Below, piece by piece: positions 1 through 9,410 of a stretch of DNA of 64,000 nt. Numbering within the stretch: the first letter of the stretch is position 1; each line of letters opens with the position of its first letter. A program made the translations under genes and the position numbers. Source of the DNA: Cytophagaceae bacterium (GTDB lineage: Bacteria > Bacteroidota > Bacteroidia > Cytophagales > Cyclobacteriaceae); contig CP030886.1 of assembly GCA_006969745.1 (NCBI GenBank), positions 3,383,234 through 3,447,233 on the forward strand, given 5' to 3'. Below the pieces are notes generated by a model. The model saw only the letters and a program-made list of their open reading frames with translations, was not told the origin of the DNA and searched no databases.

Positions 1-694
1 TAAGCCCTTTAGATTTATCTGCTTTTATTGTCTTTTCCAACGTAGAAATATCCAATCTGAATTCTTTGTCGACGGGCATGTAACGAAGTTGTGCTTCTCC
101 CAATCCCGCGATTCGTAAGGCTTTTTGCAGAGAATGATGTGTTTGATCAGATAGATAAACTACGAGTTTATCAAAGTCTTTTGCTTTTGCGCCAATTGCC
201 TCTCTTGCAGTAACCACAGCAATTAGATTTGATATAGACCCTCCTGAGGTAAGATTCCCGGTTGCATCTGAAGGAAACCCCATAAGATCATTCATCCACC
301 GAATAAGCATATTTTCCATACGTGCCGCACCCGGAGCCGGAAAGTAAATGCCAGCGTATTTATTGCTTATGGCTGCTAGGTAATCTCCCAATGCAGATGG
401 ATAAAGTCCACCTCCTGGAACATACCCCATGTGGCCTCCGGAAGCAGCGTTGATACCGTCTTCCTCCACATGTGATTTAAGAGACCGAAGCAACTTGTCT
501 ATTGAAGTTGCTTGTTCATCAATTCCTTTTTGTGTGCCTGGAACAGGATTTTGAAAGAAGGCATTTGAGTTATCTAGCGAGGATAAAAAGTCTGATGTGT
601 GATCGAATACCTTTTGAGCGAGCTCGTTGCGGTCTTTTTCATTGGGTTCCAGCTGTCTGGCAATTGCCTCTAGTTCCTGAATTTTTTTGATCAT
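1..694 (-). CDS. Pyridoxal-phosphate-dependent decarboxylase (group II), partial
   Basis: The gene runs off the left edge; 231 N-terminal residues are visible from ATG at 694 and the frame is open throughout. The family removes the carboxyl group of amino acids (aromatic amino acids, glutamate or related substrates) in the cytoplasm using PLP. Visible group II features are HMGYVPGG at residues 88-95, TSGGSISN at 149-156 (PLP phosphate region) and SDQTHHS at 182-188, whose histidine normally stacks on the PLP ring. The Schiff-base lysine lies outside the window, so catalytic completeness cannot be judged and the substrate cannot be assigned. The next gene on the same strand begins upstream at 1522, 36 bp separating its stop from this start, so the two may be cotranscribed. 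Confidence 0.85.
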   Translation of the reverse strand, partial: MIKKIQELEAIARQLEPNEKDRNELAQKVFDHTSDFLSSLDNSNAFFQNPVPGTQKGIDEQATSIDKLLRSLKSHVEEDGINAASGGHMGYVPGGGLYPSALGDYLAAISNKYAGIYFPAPGAARMENMLIRWMNDLMGFPSDATGNLTSGGSISNLIAVVTAREAIGAKAKDFDKLVVYLSDQTHHSLQKALRIAGLGEAQLRYMPVDKEFRLDISTLEKTIKADKSKGL

Positions 695-730
695 TAATCA
701 AATTTAACCAGGAATAATTGAGTGCCAACT

Positions 731-1522
731 TTAAGCTCCGGGGCTATTGTTGCGATCTTTTGATTTACCTTTTTCTGACTTGAATTCATCCAGCAGGGCC
801 ATCATCCGTACGTGTATTTCAAACACTGAAGTTTCAGCCAGGTATTTAGGTGTGAATTTGCAGTAGGCAATGAAATCGGTAAGTTCATCGCCTTGCAGCT
901 TTGTTTCTTTACCTACCCATTCGCGATTGAATTTCCGATAAGCGGCACGCTCCATTTCTTGTTTGGCTAATATTTCCTCAAGCTTTTTCTTCTCTTTTCC
1001 TTTTTTGGTAAGCCCTCCCAGGTCAAAACCGATCGCTATTGCCGGCGCCTGATAGTCTGGCGGTGAGATCTTTTGTTCATTGGCTGCAACCTCGTAAGCA
1101 TCTAGTGGGATAGCGTCTAAGCCAAATACCACATGAGTTGAATCCATCGTCTGAGTATCGATTATTTGCTGTTTAAATCTCCAATATTCAGGAAATACGT
1201 TGACTTCAACTTCAGTCAATTGAATAGCCTCTTGTGTGAGGTAGAATTTGACTAAATCACGGGGAGGATTTTCATCTATTATGTATGTGATAGACTTGTA
1301 TCCAACATAGCTTATAATGAGTGAATCACCTGGTTGGACTGGGATTTTGAATGTGCCGTTTTCGTTGGTGTTAGTTAAAAGTCCTGCGTTAAGGTTGCTA
1401 ATATGAACACCTAGCATCGCCTCAGAGGCAGCTGAGTCATAAACACTTCCATAGAGATAGTCTCTTTGTGAAAATCCAAATAGGGAGCTTAGAGTAAAAG
1501 ATATGATTAAAAGTATCCGCAC
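731..1522 (-). CDS. CarboxypepD_reg-like domain protein, exported
   Basis: This 263-residue protein begins with a signal peptide (residues 1-18, ending near GFSQ). It is followed by a carboxypeptidase-regulatory-like beta-sandwich (about 22-105) of the type found at the N-terminus of Bacteroidota TonB-dependent receptors; the Gly-Thr-Phe and 'YVGYKS' elements are visible. There is no plug or barrel, so it is not a receptor. The C-terminal half (about 140-263) is charged and Lys/Glu-rich, with no recognised domain. The only in-frame start near the signal peptide is GTG at 1522. Role unknown; a periplasmic or surface structural role is a guess. Confidence 0.7.
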   Translation of the reverse strand: MRILLIISFTLSSLFGFSQRDYLYGSVYDSAASEAMLGVHISNLNAGLLTNTNENGTFKIPVQPGDSLIISYVGYKSITYIIDENPPRDLVKFYLTQEAIQLTEVEVNVFPEYWRFKQQIIDTQTMDSTHVVFGLDAIPLDAYEVAANEQKISPPDYQAPAIAIGFDLGGLTKKGKEKKKLEEILAKQEMERAAYRKFNREWVGKETKLQGDELTDFIAYCKFTPKYLAETSVFEIHVRMMALLDEFKSEKGKSKDRNNSPGA

Positions 1523-1591
1523 ATTTCAAATATCTGCAAGGACCGTGCGAATGACTAATTATTAAGATTTTTTAACAGGCAAGTAATTTTG

Positions 1592-2413
1592 CTACTTCAA
1601 GTAAACTCCACTTTGCAGCTCCAAAGCACCCTTTTTCAAGTGTTGCATCAAGTTCATAAGCTTTGGCTTAGTACTTTCTCCCATGAGCAGATTCAAGCCT
1701 AATCTGTTGGGATCAGGCTTCATATTAGCTATCATGGATTCAAAGAAATCAATGCCAGCGGCGGTTTGATCATTTGTATTGACCTTCGATTGTCCTAGCG
1801 TTTTCAATAGATCTTCCAGTTCTGATGTTTTGAAGAGAAAGCTCTGATTGGCATTGCTCGCCCAAGGCATAGGATAGCTGACTTCATTTTCGTCTTTTTT
1901 GAAAATGTCGTAGAAGAGAAAGTAACCACCGGTTTTTAGCACGCGATGGATTTCATTGTAGAATCTTTGCTTGTCAGGGATATTCATTTGAACATGCTGC
2001 GTCCAAACCACATCAAATGATTCATCTTCAAAAGGTAAATGGGTGGCATCCCCTTGACTGAAAGAGGTTTTGTGATCAAGCTTTACAAGTTTTGACAGTT
2101 TTTTGGCAGTTCGCACATATTCATGACTTAAGTCAATACCCGTAACGATACAGTCATAATCGCTGGCTAGCATACGACATGGACCACCCAAACCGGAACC
2201 TACATCAAGGACTTTTACTCCCTCCAAGTTGATACTGGAAGCTAGCTCTTTGGAAACTACGGCACCTCTTACATGAAACTCATCTACACCGGCAATGTCT
2301 GAGCGCTCAACCTTGCTCAGATCAATTCCCTTATTTGTCAATCGATTTACTATATCCTCGAATAGTCTATCAGTGAAGTAATGTTCTTCTATTTCTTTGT
2401 TGAGTTTTCCCAT
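1592..2413 (-). CDS. Class I SAM-dependent methyltransferase (sarcosine/dimethylglycine methyltransferase-like)
   Basis: The 273-residue protein has a Rossmann methyltransferase core. Motif I reads LDVGSGLGGP at residues 69-78, the acidic end of strand beta-2 is GIDLS at 92-96, and DVVWTQHVQMNI near 134-145 forms motif IV. The GSGLGGP form of motif I and the QHVQMNIPDK segment resemble glycine, sarcosine or dimethylglycine N-methyltransferases, which make betaine, but the substrate is an inference. A cytoplasmic role is expected because there is no signal peptide. The gene is followed by a small gap to a CarboxypepD_reg gene and preceded by a small membrane protein on the same strand. Confidence 0.75.
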   Translation of the reverse strand: MGKLNKEIEEHYFTDRLFEDIVNRLTNKGIDLSKVERSDIAGVDEFHVRGAVVSKELASSINLEGVKVLDVGSGLGGPCRMLASDYDCIVTGIDLSHEYVRTAKKLSKLVKLDHKTSFSQGDATHLPFEDESFDVVWTQHVQMNIPDKQRFYNEIHRVLKTGGYFLFYDIFKKDENEVSYPMPWASNANQSFLFKTSELEDLLKTLGQSKVNTNDQTAAGIDFFESMIANMKPDPNRLGLNLLMGESTKPKLMNLMQHLKKGALELQSGVYLK

Positions 2414-2432
2414 TGCTGTGACATAAATAATT

Positions 2433-2840
2433 CTAGTGAGCAGCTGTCTTCTTATACGCTATTAGCTGGCCAATAAACCCGATCAGGATCAAACCGTAGG
2501 CAAGTGGATGAAAGTATTTGAGTGAGACCACAAAGGCTATCAATGTGAAAAACATCAGCGTTCGGAGCATTGAGCGATCGATCTTGGGTGCATGCGCCCA
2601 TTGGAATATTCCGATAGTTATCATGAATAATCCAGTCATGATGCTGAATCCATTATGGAAAGACATGAGCGTGTGTGTACCCATCATTTCAATTTCATAA
2701 TCTTTCATCATTTGGACGACCTCAGGAACTTCCTCGCTGCTTGGTCCAAAGAATTGAGCAATCAAATGAAGAATGCCTAAGAGGGTAAGAGCTGCTCCGC
2801 CAGCTTTAATGAATTTTTCTGCTTCCATAGCATTGGTCAT
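2433..2840 (-). CDS. Small four-helix membrane protein, LIC_13387-like
   Basis: An integral membrane protein of about 135 residues with four hydrophobic segments (about 11-31, 50-72, 86-105 and 112-130). I use the ATG at 2840 (MTNAMEAEK) because the frame's upstream extension to 2894 is hydrophilic and adds no family-like sequence. The pattern GILHLIAQFFGP near the N-terminus, followed by a MMGTHTLMSF loop and an IFQWAHA segment, resembles the LIC_13387 family of unknown function; this is recognition by pattern only. It sits just upstream of the methyltransferase on the same strand (about 20 bp) and may be cotranscribed with it. Confidence 0.6.
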   Translation of the reverse strand: MTNAMEAEKFIKAGGAALTLLGILHLIAQFFGPSSEEVPEVVQMMKDYEIEMMGTHTLMSFHNGFSIMTGLFMITIGIFQWAHAPKIDRSMLRTLMFFTLIAFVVSLKYFHPLAYGLILIGFIGQLIAYKKTAAH

Positions 2841-3164
2841 TTTAGATTTTATGGAATGGTGATCTACATATACCCATCTCAACTCAGAATTCACAGATTT
2901 TCAAGGTATGATAATTCATTCTTGGTGTTGGATTTATGTATGATTTTTAAATCAAACAAATGTACCAGTATCCTACATCAAAATATAGAAACAGGGACAT
3001 CCTTTGCGTTGATCTGGGAGCGTATATTTTGCGGAAAAAACGAGTTTTGTAAGCATTCATGGTTTTAAAGAAGCTAATTCTGAAAGCCTATTCTGCCATT
3101 GTTGGAGGAAGCATTCTCGTATTTGATGATGTAGGAGTATAAAGGAGTATTTGGTTAGTTGAGG
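2841..3164. other. Intergenic region with no convincing gene
   Basis: This 324-bp stretch separates the four-helix membrane protein from the DUF998 gene. It holds only weak short ORFs, such as a 27-codon frame at 3059-3142 without homology-like features, and a short direct repeat of AGGAGTAT near 3130-3150. No terminator hairpin or TAnnTTTG element with a proper partner was found. Confidence 0.5.
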
Positions 3165-3740
3165 TCAGGTAATCTCAAATTTTTCCAGGCGAAGTAGTTC
3201 AATACTGGATAGTAAGGTCCATCCGAATACTAGAATAAATACCAGACGATGTGTTAATGCCATTGACCAGAGGCCGAATGGGAAGCCCATAATAGCAGCA
3301 ACCAGCAAAATGGCAGTAATATTTGCTCGTTGTTTGATATGTTTTCCTACTGCACTAATGCGTGCCAGTCCAAACAACCAGAAGGCTAATCCTAAGCAAA
3401 TTGCCACAATGTGGGCTTTTGATAGGGCGGAGTCCGAATCCAATTCAGAGATAGGAATGGCGGTTAAAGCAAATCCCAATCCGAATAGAGAGAGTAATAC
3501 CCCGGTTAATTTATCCTTCAGAATTTTACCATAAAGAAATCCAAATATGGCAAGAAGTATCCCTACGGAAACAAAACCAATAAGATTCCACCATATAGCC
3601 AGTGGTTGACCCTCTGCTCCAAGCTCACTGACGTATCCATCGATGAAGCTCCAGGTAGGATGGATTGCTCCAAATGTCAGTAAGGCAATAAGAAATATTG
3701 CGACAGCTGCGATACCGATTTGACCAGTTAGTTTATTCAT
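3165..3740 (-). CDS. DUF998 family integral membrane protein
   Basis: 191 residues, six predicted transmembrane helices. The N-terminal pattern (hydrophobic helix, then HPTWSFIDGYVSELGA between helices 1 and 2) is characteristic of DUF998: a conserved loop with 'D..SELG' follows the first helix. Function of the family is not established. It starts at ATG 3740 and is transcribed away from the M1 peptidase that starts at 3899, so the 3741-3898 gap should contain divergent promoters; no consensus -7 element with a good -33 partner was found there. Confidence 0.75.
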   Translation of the reverse strand: MNKLTGQIGIAAVAIFLIALLTFGAIHPTWSFIDGYVSELGAEGQPLAIWWNLIGFVSVGILLAIFGFLYGKILKDKLTGVLLSLFGLGFALTAIPISELDSDSALSKAHIVAICLGLAFWLFGLARISAVGKHIKQRANITAILLVAAIMGFPFGLWSMALTHRLVFILVFGWTLLSSIELLRLEKFEIT

Positions 3741-3898
3741 GCACTATAGTTGCTAACTCTTAAATTTAAAGAAACCGTTTGGATCTACTAAAAACCATAA
3801 CCCAATAGATATGACACGATTTCCACCAGCGGTGGCTGCCTTCATCTCACAATTTGCTTTCTTTACATTTTGAGCTAATTCATAATAATTCAAACCCT

Positions 3899-6010
3899 AT
3901 GAGACATTTACTATTACTTATTACCATGACGCTTTGTGTGTCACTTGTGGCTCAGGAGAAGCGATTCTTCATGCCAAAAGAGATGAAGCAGGCGTATGAC
4001 AAAGGCACGCGTTCGTATGACGGTAAGCCCGGACCTAATTATTGGCACAATACCGTAGATTATAATATTAAGGTAAGTATTGACCCCACTACCAGAGTGA
4101 TCAATGGTGAATCTAAAATTACCTATACAAATAACAGTCCGGATGATTTAAGTACAATCGTTGTGAGACTTTACAATGATGTGTACCGCAAGGGAAATCC
4201 GCGTGCTTCTAGAGTGGACGAGCGTGATATCGATGATGGGGTGACACTGAATATGGTGCAGGTTCGTGGCGATTCTGTAGATATGGAAAGCCGTTCTTTC
4301 ACCAGAAGTGGAACCAACATTTTCATCAGACTTTCTGAATCACTTAAAAGTGGAGAGAAGATCGATTTGGCTATTAACTGGGAGCAGTTTGTGCCTTATA
4401 CCAACCGAAGAACAGGTGTTGCTGATAGCACTTCCTTCTTTGTAGCCTACTGGTATCCGCAAGTAGCTGTGTATGATGATGTATTCGGATGGGACACTCA
4501 GAACTACTCGTTTAGAACAGAATTTTATAACAACCTGGCCAATTTCAATGTAGAGTTCACTGTTCCAAAATCCTTCACCGTATGGGCAACTGGTGTTTTG
4601 CAAAATCCGGATGAAGTATTCAATACAGAAATTTTGGAACGCTACAACAAGGCATTAACGGCGACAGAACCGATGGACATTATCAATGGTGATGACCTCA
4701 AAGATGGATTTGAGCACAAGTCCGGTACCTGGAAGTTTAAGGCGGATGAAGTACCAGACTTTGCGTTTGCTATGAGCGATCACTACGATTGGAATGCCGC
4801 TTCGCAAAAAGTAGAAGGAAACGACATTTTGATCAGCTCAGTATATCCGTCTGGCAACCCTCAAGCCTATGCTGCAATGACGCCCAACCAGCAAAAGACC
4901 ATGAAGCACTTCTCAGAAGATATTCCTGGTGTGCCTTATCCATATCCACGATTTACTACGTTCATTGGTCTTGGTGGCGGAGGTATGGAGTTTCCAATGA
5001 TGGCCTACAATGGTGGTCCGGGACTTGGCGTGACAGTGCATGAGATGTATCATATGTATTTCCCGATGTATGTGCGTGTAAACGAACGAAGATTTGCCTG
5101 GATGGACGAGGGATGGGCGGATTACATTACCTCTCTAGTAACACGGAGATTTTTTAGAAGCGACAGCTCTGACTTGTTCACAAACTACAAAGGAAGTGTA
5201 GGAGGGATGCAAGGACAGTACGAAGATGTGCCATTATTCACGTCATCTCAGTTTATGGATGGAACCAATTATGGTTATTCCGCATATCCATTGCCTGCAT
5301 TCATTTATTCCATGCTGCACTTCCATTTAGGAGACGAAATGTTTTTGAAAGCCTATCAGGAGTACATCAATCGCTGGGCTAAGAAGTCACCTATCCCATT
5401 TGATTTCTTCTATACCTTCGAAGATGTGAGTGGCCAGGATTTGAGCTGGTTGTGGAAGCCTTGGTTTTTTGAGTATGGCTATCCGGATGTGAAAATTGAC
5501 GGCATCAAAAAAGATAAACTTACGGTTTCGAATATGGGTAACCGACCAGTACCTGTGAAGGTAGAGGTTAAGTATAATGATGGTACAGATTACGAAACTT
5601 CCATGTCTGCCAAAACCATGGCGGGTAAGGACAAGTTTGAAATAGTTATTCCTGACTACAAGAAAGTAGAATCAATCTCCGTAAATGCCAGCCTTCCTGA
5701 TTTGGACGACACTGATAACTTCTATCCACCATTGAAAGATCGAATGGCTGGAGTGGAGGTTCCAGAGTTTATTTATGGCACATATAACATTGCTAATTTC
5801 AACATTCAAGCGATGATGAAGATGGAAGATGGCTTGGTAAAAGCTCAGATACCTGCCGCAGGAATGAATGCAGTAGTGATGCCAAAAGACGGTAAATGGG
5901 TTTCGCTGGATGGACAAATAGTTGTAGAGTTCGATAACTCAGGTGAAACAACAGCCATGACTATGGAGCTTAAGCAATTTGGTGTGACGGTGGAAGGCAC
6001 CAAGGAATAG
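3899..6010 (+). CDS. M1 family metallopeptidase, exported
   Basis: A 703-residue aminopeptidase-type zinc peptidase starting at ATG 3899, where a clear signal peptide begins (MRHLLLLITMTL...LVAQ); the longer TTG-started frame has no support. The zinc site is HEMYH at residues 381-385 with the third ligand Glu404 (in WMDEGW), the standard 18-residue spacing. GGMEFP (upstream) is the GxMEN-like substrate-binding motif in the divergent form common in Bacteroidota. An N-terminal beta-sandwich precedes the catalytic domain and a beta-rich region follows. It probably trims peptides in the periplasm or at the surface. It converges on a SiaC-like gene, with a shared hairpin terminator at about 6031-6064. 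A second M1 gene lies only 480 bp beyond. Confidence 0.88.
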   Translation: MRHLLLLITMTLCVSLVAQEKRFFMPKEMKQAYDKGTRSYDGKPGPNYWHNTVDYNIKVSIDPTTRVINGESKITYTNNSPDDLSTIVVRLYNDVYRKGNPRASRVDERDIDDGVTLNMVQVRGDSVDMESRSFTRSGTNIFIRLSESLKSGEKIDLAINWEQFVPYTNRRTGVADSTSFFVAYWYPQVAVYDDVFGWDTQNYSFRTEFYNNLANFNVEFTVPKSFTVWATGVLQNPDEVFNTEILERYNKALTATEPMDIINGDDLKDGFEHKSGTWKFKADEVPDFAFAMSDHYDWNAASQKVEGNDILISSVYPSGNPQAYAAMTPNQQKTMKHFSEDIPGVPYPYPRFTTFIGLGGGGMEFPMMAYNGGPGLGVTVHEMYHMYFPMYVRVNERRFAWMDEGWADYITSLVTRRFFRSDSSDLFTNYKGSVGGMQGQYEDVPLFTSSQFMDGTNYGYSAYPLPAFIYSMLHFHLGDEMFLKAYQEYINRWAKKSPIPFDFFYTFEDVSGQDLSWLWKPWFFEYGYPDVKIDGIKKDKLTVSNMGNRPVPVKVEVKYNDGTDYETSMSAKTMAGKDKFEIVIPDYKKVESISVNASLPDLDDTDNFYPPLKDRMAGVEVPEFIYGTYNIANFNIQAMMKMEDGLVKAQIPAAGMNAVVMPKDGKWVSLDGQIVVEFDNSGETTAMTMELKQFGVTVEGTKE

Positions 6011-6030
6011 CATCCGTTTAAATTATAAAT

Positions 6031-6064
6031 CAAAAAGCCTCATCGCATGATGAGGTTTTTTTTA
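6031..6064. terminator. Bidirectional intrinsic terminator
   Basis: CCTCATC (6038-6044) pairs with GATGAGG (6049-6055) around a 4-nt loop, flanked by an A run on the left and a T run on the right. It lies between convergent genes (the M1 peptidase and the SiaC-like gene) and can serve both. Confidence 0.85.
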
Positions 6065-6418
6065 TTTTTTGTCTACATACTGAAATGGAATACCGGCTTT
6101 GGCTTCCAAATCCTGACCTAACTCTTTGTGATCCTCATCTCCTTTGTCGCTGAACCATCGGATCAAAAGCATGGCACCCATGGCTTGCTTGTCTTTCAGC
6201 GCCAGCATCAATTGATAGAGGCATTTCATCGTACCTGTATCAAAATGCTCAAGTTTCAACTCAACAATGAAGGTAGGAACAGTGGTGTTTTTAACCTGCT
6301 CTATTATCGGCAGGTAAAAATCCTGAACATCTCGCATAAGCGACCTTCCTTCAATTTTGAGTAAACCAGTTTGAGTGTTAAATCTTACACTCGGTATAAT
6401 ATCTCCATTATCTGTCAT
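6062..6418 (-). CDS. SiaC-like regulatory protein (DUF1987)
   Basis: 118 residues. The pattern PSVRFNTQTGLLKIEGRS, then a LEHFDTGTMKCL segment and a RWFSDKGDEDHKELGQD tail matches the DUF1987/SiaC fold (STAS-like). In Pseudomonas, SiaC is a partner-switch protein phosphorylated on Thr and controlled by the SiaA phosphatase and SiaB kinase; it regulates a diguanylate cyclase and biofilm formation. Here the FDTGT segment contains a plausible phosphorylatable Thr. No SiaA/SiaB-type neighbours are present in the window, so the partners must be encoded elsewhere. The gene stands alone between two M1 peptidase genes. Confidence 0.8.
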   Translation of the reverse strand: MTDNGDIIPSVRFNTQTGLLKIEGRSLMRDVQDFYLPIIEQVKNTTVPTFIVELKLEHFDTGTMKCLYQLMLALKDKQAMGAMLLIRWFSDKGDEDHKELGQDLEAKAGIPFQYVDKK

Positions 6419-6486
6419 AGGCGGTGGTTCGTATTAATTGATACGCTATTTACGTAAAGAGTAACCGGCACGGGTAATTTAATTAC

Positions 6487-8706
6487 TCAATCTTTTTTCA
6501 TTTCTTCAAATTTATCATTTTGTGTCGGTCTTGGGAAAACGTTGTTTTCAAGATTTACATCTGGTAATTGCTGGTTTGGATCTATTGCTATGTTTGCAAC
6601 TTCTTTGTCCTTCAGAAATGTTTTTGTTACTTCGGCTTCATTCAGTCTCCAAATCTCAGCAGGAAGTTGTTGTATCTCTTTGGTGCCATCGGTGTATGTC
6701 CACTCAATGATTACCGGCATTACCAAACCTCCCTTATTCTGAAGTTTGAGCTCATATATGTGTTTTCCTGCAAGCTCATCTCGCACTTTACTCTCATCGA
6801 GTCGGCTAAGAAATTGTCCATACGAGTTGGCACTTGTAGGCAGCATTGTGAATGGCTGTGGCCCGTCTGAAAAGCCTTGACCCTGACCTCCTTTACCGGA
6901 GCCTGAAATACGCTTCGAATTTCCTTTTTGTTGTTTATTTTCAACTGTTGCTTGCTCTTCTTTCAGCTGATACCATTTTACATCAGCGAGTTCAATATCT
7001 ACAGTTTCTGTTGTAAAAAACCAGCCTTTAAAGAACCAATCCAGGTCCGTTGCAGTCCCATCCTCAAGCGTTCTGAAAAAATCTGATGGGTTTGGATGCT
7101 TGTACTTCCATCGGTTTGCGTACTCTTTAAATGCGGCATCAAAAAGCTCCTTTCCTACAATAGTCTGACGCAACATTTGCAACCCGACGGTTGGTTTTTG
7201 ATAAAAATTGGCTCCCATTTGAAAGAGCAAATCATTGTCAGAGTTGGTCATGATCGGACGAAGCGTCTTTTGGTCACCCATCATGAAAGGTATGATGTCT
7301 TTTGGTTCAGTGCTTGACCATTGTGGATATCGCTCTGCCAGTGTGCGTTGATGCAAAAAGGTATTTAATCCTTCGTCCATCCACATCCATTTGCGCTCGT
7401 CTGAACTGACAATCATTGGAAACCAATTATGACCAACTTCATGGATAATGGTGCTGGTCATTCCACGCCTTGCTTGTTCGCTAATCTGACCATCAACTGG
7501 TCTCCCGCCATTGAATGAGATCATTGGAAATTCCATGCCTATATTGGAGGTGTTTACTGAAATGGCAACAGGATATGGATAGTCAAATGTTGCTTCAGAA
7601 TATACTTCCAATGCCTGCTTTACACCATTTGTGGATTCTTCTGTCCAGACAGGTAATCCTTCTTTCGGGTAGAATGACATAGCCATTACCGTATTGGTTG
7701 GGAGCTTCACCGCCTGGGCATCCCAGATAAACTTTCTGGAACTTGCAAACGCGACATCCCGCACATTTTCCGCTTTGAACTTCCAGGTTTTAGTGCCGGT
7801 TTTCTTTGTTTTTTCATTCTCACGAGCTTCATCAGGAGTTATAATAAAAAGCTGCTTATCAAACGATTTACGTGCTTGAGCCATTCGCTCTCTTTGTGTT
7901 TTGGTGAGCACATCAGACTCGTTGGTAAGGGTTCCTGTTCCAGCTACAACATGATCTTCTGGTACAGTTAGTTCAACTTCATAATCACCAAATTCAAGTG
8001 CAAATTCGCCTAGCCTACGAAATTGCTTGTTTTGCCAGCCTTCTGTGTCGTTATAAACTGCCATCCTTGGAAACCAGTGTCCCAGTAAGAATACTTTGTT
8101 GTCATCTTCAGGAAAGTACTCATAGCCTTCGCGCGATAGTAGAAATTTTGCGCGATCGGTTATATAGTTTTTCCACTTTATTGAGAATGTAACGTTTTCA
8201 CCAGATTTAAGCGCTTGAGGTAAGTTGATTCTGAGCAAAGTGTTATTTACAATATAAGGCAAATCTTGGCCATTTGCATCCTTGATCCATTGTATGTCAG
8301 TTCCTGCCGGAAAATCGATCGGACGGACAAGGTATTGCATTTGAAGAGAGCTTATAGAATCACGAACACCTCCAAGTACATCTCCGAAATCTTCATTTTC
8401 TTTTCTATTTACATTTTGTTCAATGTTGAGCCATAGGAACTTTAAGTCATGAGGCGAATTGTTGAAGTAGGTGATGGTTTCTTCGCCTGTTAACTCATTG
8501 GTGTTTTCATTGATAGACGCCTTGATTTTATAATCTGCACGTTGCTGCCAGTAGTCTTCACCTGGAGCTCCTGAGGCAGTACGGTAGGAGTTGGGAGGAG
8601 AAAGCAACCGATCGATGGCATTGAACTTACCTGAGTAGCCAGGCACATCTTGTGCTAATGAAATAACAAAGGAGAAAAGAAATGGAAGTACAATTAGGTA
8701 TCTCAT
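6487..8706 (-). CDS. M1 family metallopeptidase, exported (second copy)
   Basis: 739 residues with a signal peptide (residues 1-18, ending SLAQ). The zinc site is HEVGH at 422-426 with Glu445 (WMDEG) at the usual spacing; MEFPMISFNGG is the substrate-binding element. It shares domain plan and many motifs with the M1 protein at 3899-6010 (for example PGEDYWQ / PGPNYWH near the N-terminus and a WxFKAE/D segment) but is clearly divergent, so these are old paralogs rather than a recent duplication. A glycine/serine-rich insert (SGSGKGGQGQG, about residues 604-614) sits between the catalytic and C-terminal domains. Likely a periplasmic aminopeptidase. Confidence 0.88.
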   Translation of the reverse strand: MRYLIVLPFLFSFVISLAQDVPGYSGKFNAIDRLLSPPNSYRTASGAPGEDYWQQRADYKIKASINENTNELTGEETITYFNNSPHDLKFLWLNIEQNVNRKENEDFGDVLGGVRDSISSLQMQYLVRPIDFPAGTDIQWIKDANGQDLPYIVNNTLLRINLPQALKSGENVTFSIKWKNYITDRAKFLLSREGYEYFPEDDNKVFLLGHWFPRMAVYNDTEGWQNKQFRRLGEFALEFGDYEVELTVPEDHVVAGTGTLTNESDVLTKTQRERMAQARKSFDKQLFIITPDEARENEKTKKTGTKTWKFKAENVRDVAFASSRKFIWDAQAVKLPTNTVMAMSFYPKEGLPVWTEESTNGVKQALEVYSEATFDYPYPVAISVNTSNIGMEFPMISFNGGRPVDGQISEQARRGMTSTIIHEVGHNWFPMIVSSDERKWMWMDEGLNTFLHQRTLAERYPQWSSTEPKDIIPFMMGDQKTLRPIMTNSDNDLLFQMGANFYQKPTVGLQMLRQTIVGKELFDAAFKEYANRWKYKHPNPSDFFRTLEDGTATDLDWFFKGWFFTTETVDIELADVKWYQLKEEQATVENKQQKGNSKRISGSGKGGQGQGFSDGPQPFTMLPTSANSYGQFLSRLDESKVRDELAGKHIYELKLQNKGGLVMPVIIEWTYTDGTKEIQQLPAEIWRLNEAEVTKTFLKDKEVANIAIDPNQQLPDVNLENNVFPRPTQNDKFEEMKKD

Positions 8707-8833
8707 GCTAGTAAAATTTTCAGGAAAGTTAATGAATGGACCAAGCGACTGAAAGCCTCTTTACACAGAAGGTCGATTTTGGGTGAGATCACAATTTATT
8801 TGTTAAATTGATGCAGTCACCAAAAAACTTGAC

Positions 8834-9406
8834 ATGAAACTACTGCCAATAAGCCTATGCTTGCTGATGTTTGCATACTCAACTGCAAACGCGCAAGTAC
8901 AGGGATCAGATCAGAATCTAGGATTCGGTTTTGATATTAATTCAATTAGTGGAGGCTCGAAAGATACGCGAGTAAACCTCTACGTTTCCTACACTTACTT
9001 TATTACAAAAAATCTTTCGCTCGGTGTTGGTCCACGATTCAGCTGGGGTAGAAGTAAAGAAAGCGATACAGTTGCTGTCTCAAAAAGTAATACAATAGGA
9101 TATAATGTATTTCTAAACTATTCCTTTTTGACAAGTGGGGGTTTCGTACTGCCATACTTCGGTGGGCAGTACACCAAGCTTGTACAAAAACAAGCCGGGG
9201 ATGACGATCCATTTATTACTGACAGTGTGGGAGGCAATATTGGCCTGAAGTTTTTTATCACTGAAAGACTCAATGTTGACAATAATTTCAGTATTACAAG
9301 AATCATCGCACAGAATGAAACGCTTGATGATCTTGGTTTTGATGCTGATGGGACAGTCATGCAGATAAATGTAGGGTTAGGTTATATAATCGGTCGTAAA
9401 AATTAG
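8834..9406 (+). CDS. Outer-membrane beta-barrel protein (porin-family fold)
   Basis: 190 residues. A signal peptide (cleavage near ANA-Q, residue 20) precedes a series of alternating amphipathic strands ending in an aromatic/hydrophobic terminal strand (LGYIIGRKN), typical of small 8-stranded outer-membrane barrels. It shares the phrase KFFITERLNVDNNFSI with the next gene, which starts 4 bp downstream of this stop, so the two are tandem paralogs in one transcript. Function unknown; small barrels of this type are structural or sensor-like components. Confidence 0.78.
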   Translation: MKLLPISLCLLMFAYSTANAQVQGSDQNLGFGFDINSISGGSKDTRVNLYVSYTYFITKNLSLGVGPRFSWGRSKESDTVAVSKSNTIGYNVFLNYSFLTSGGFVLPYFGGQYTKLVQKQAGDDDPFITDSVGGNIGLKFFITERLNVDNNFSITRIIAQNETLDDLGFDADGTVMQINVGLGYIIGRKN

Positions 9407-9410
9407 AACC

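Noticed and set aside
2856..3068. A 70-codon plus-strand ORF
   Set aside because: It has no domain or start context and crosses the 5' part of the opposite-strand membrane protein frame.
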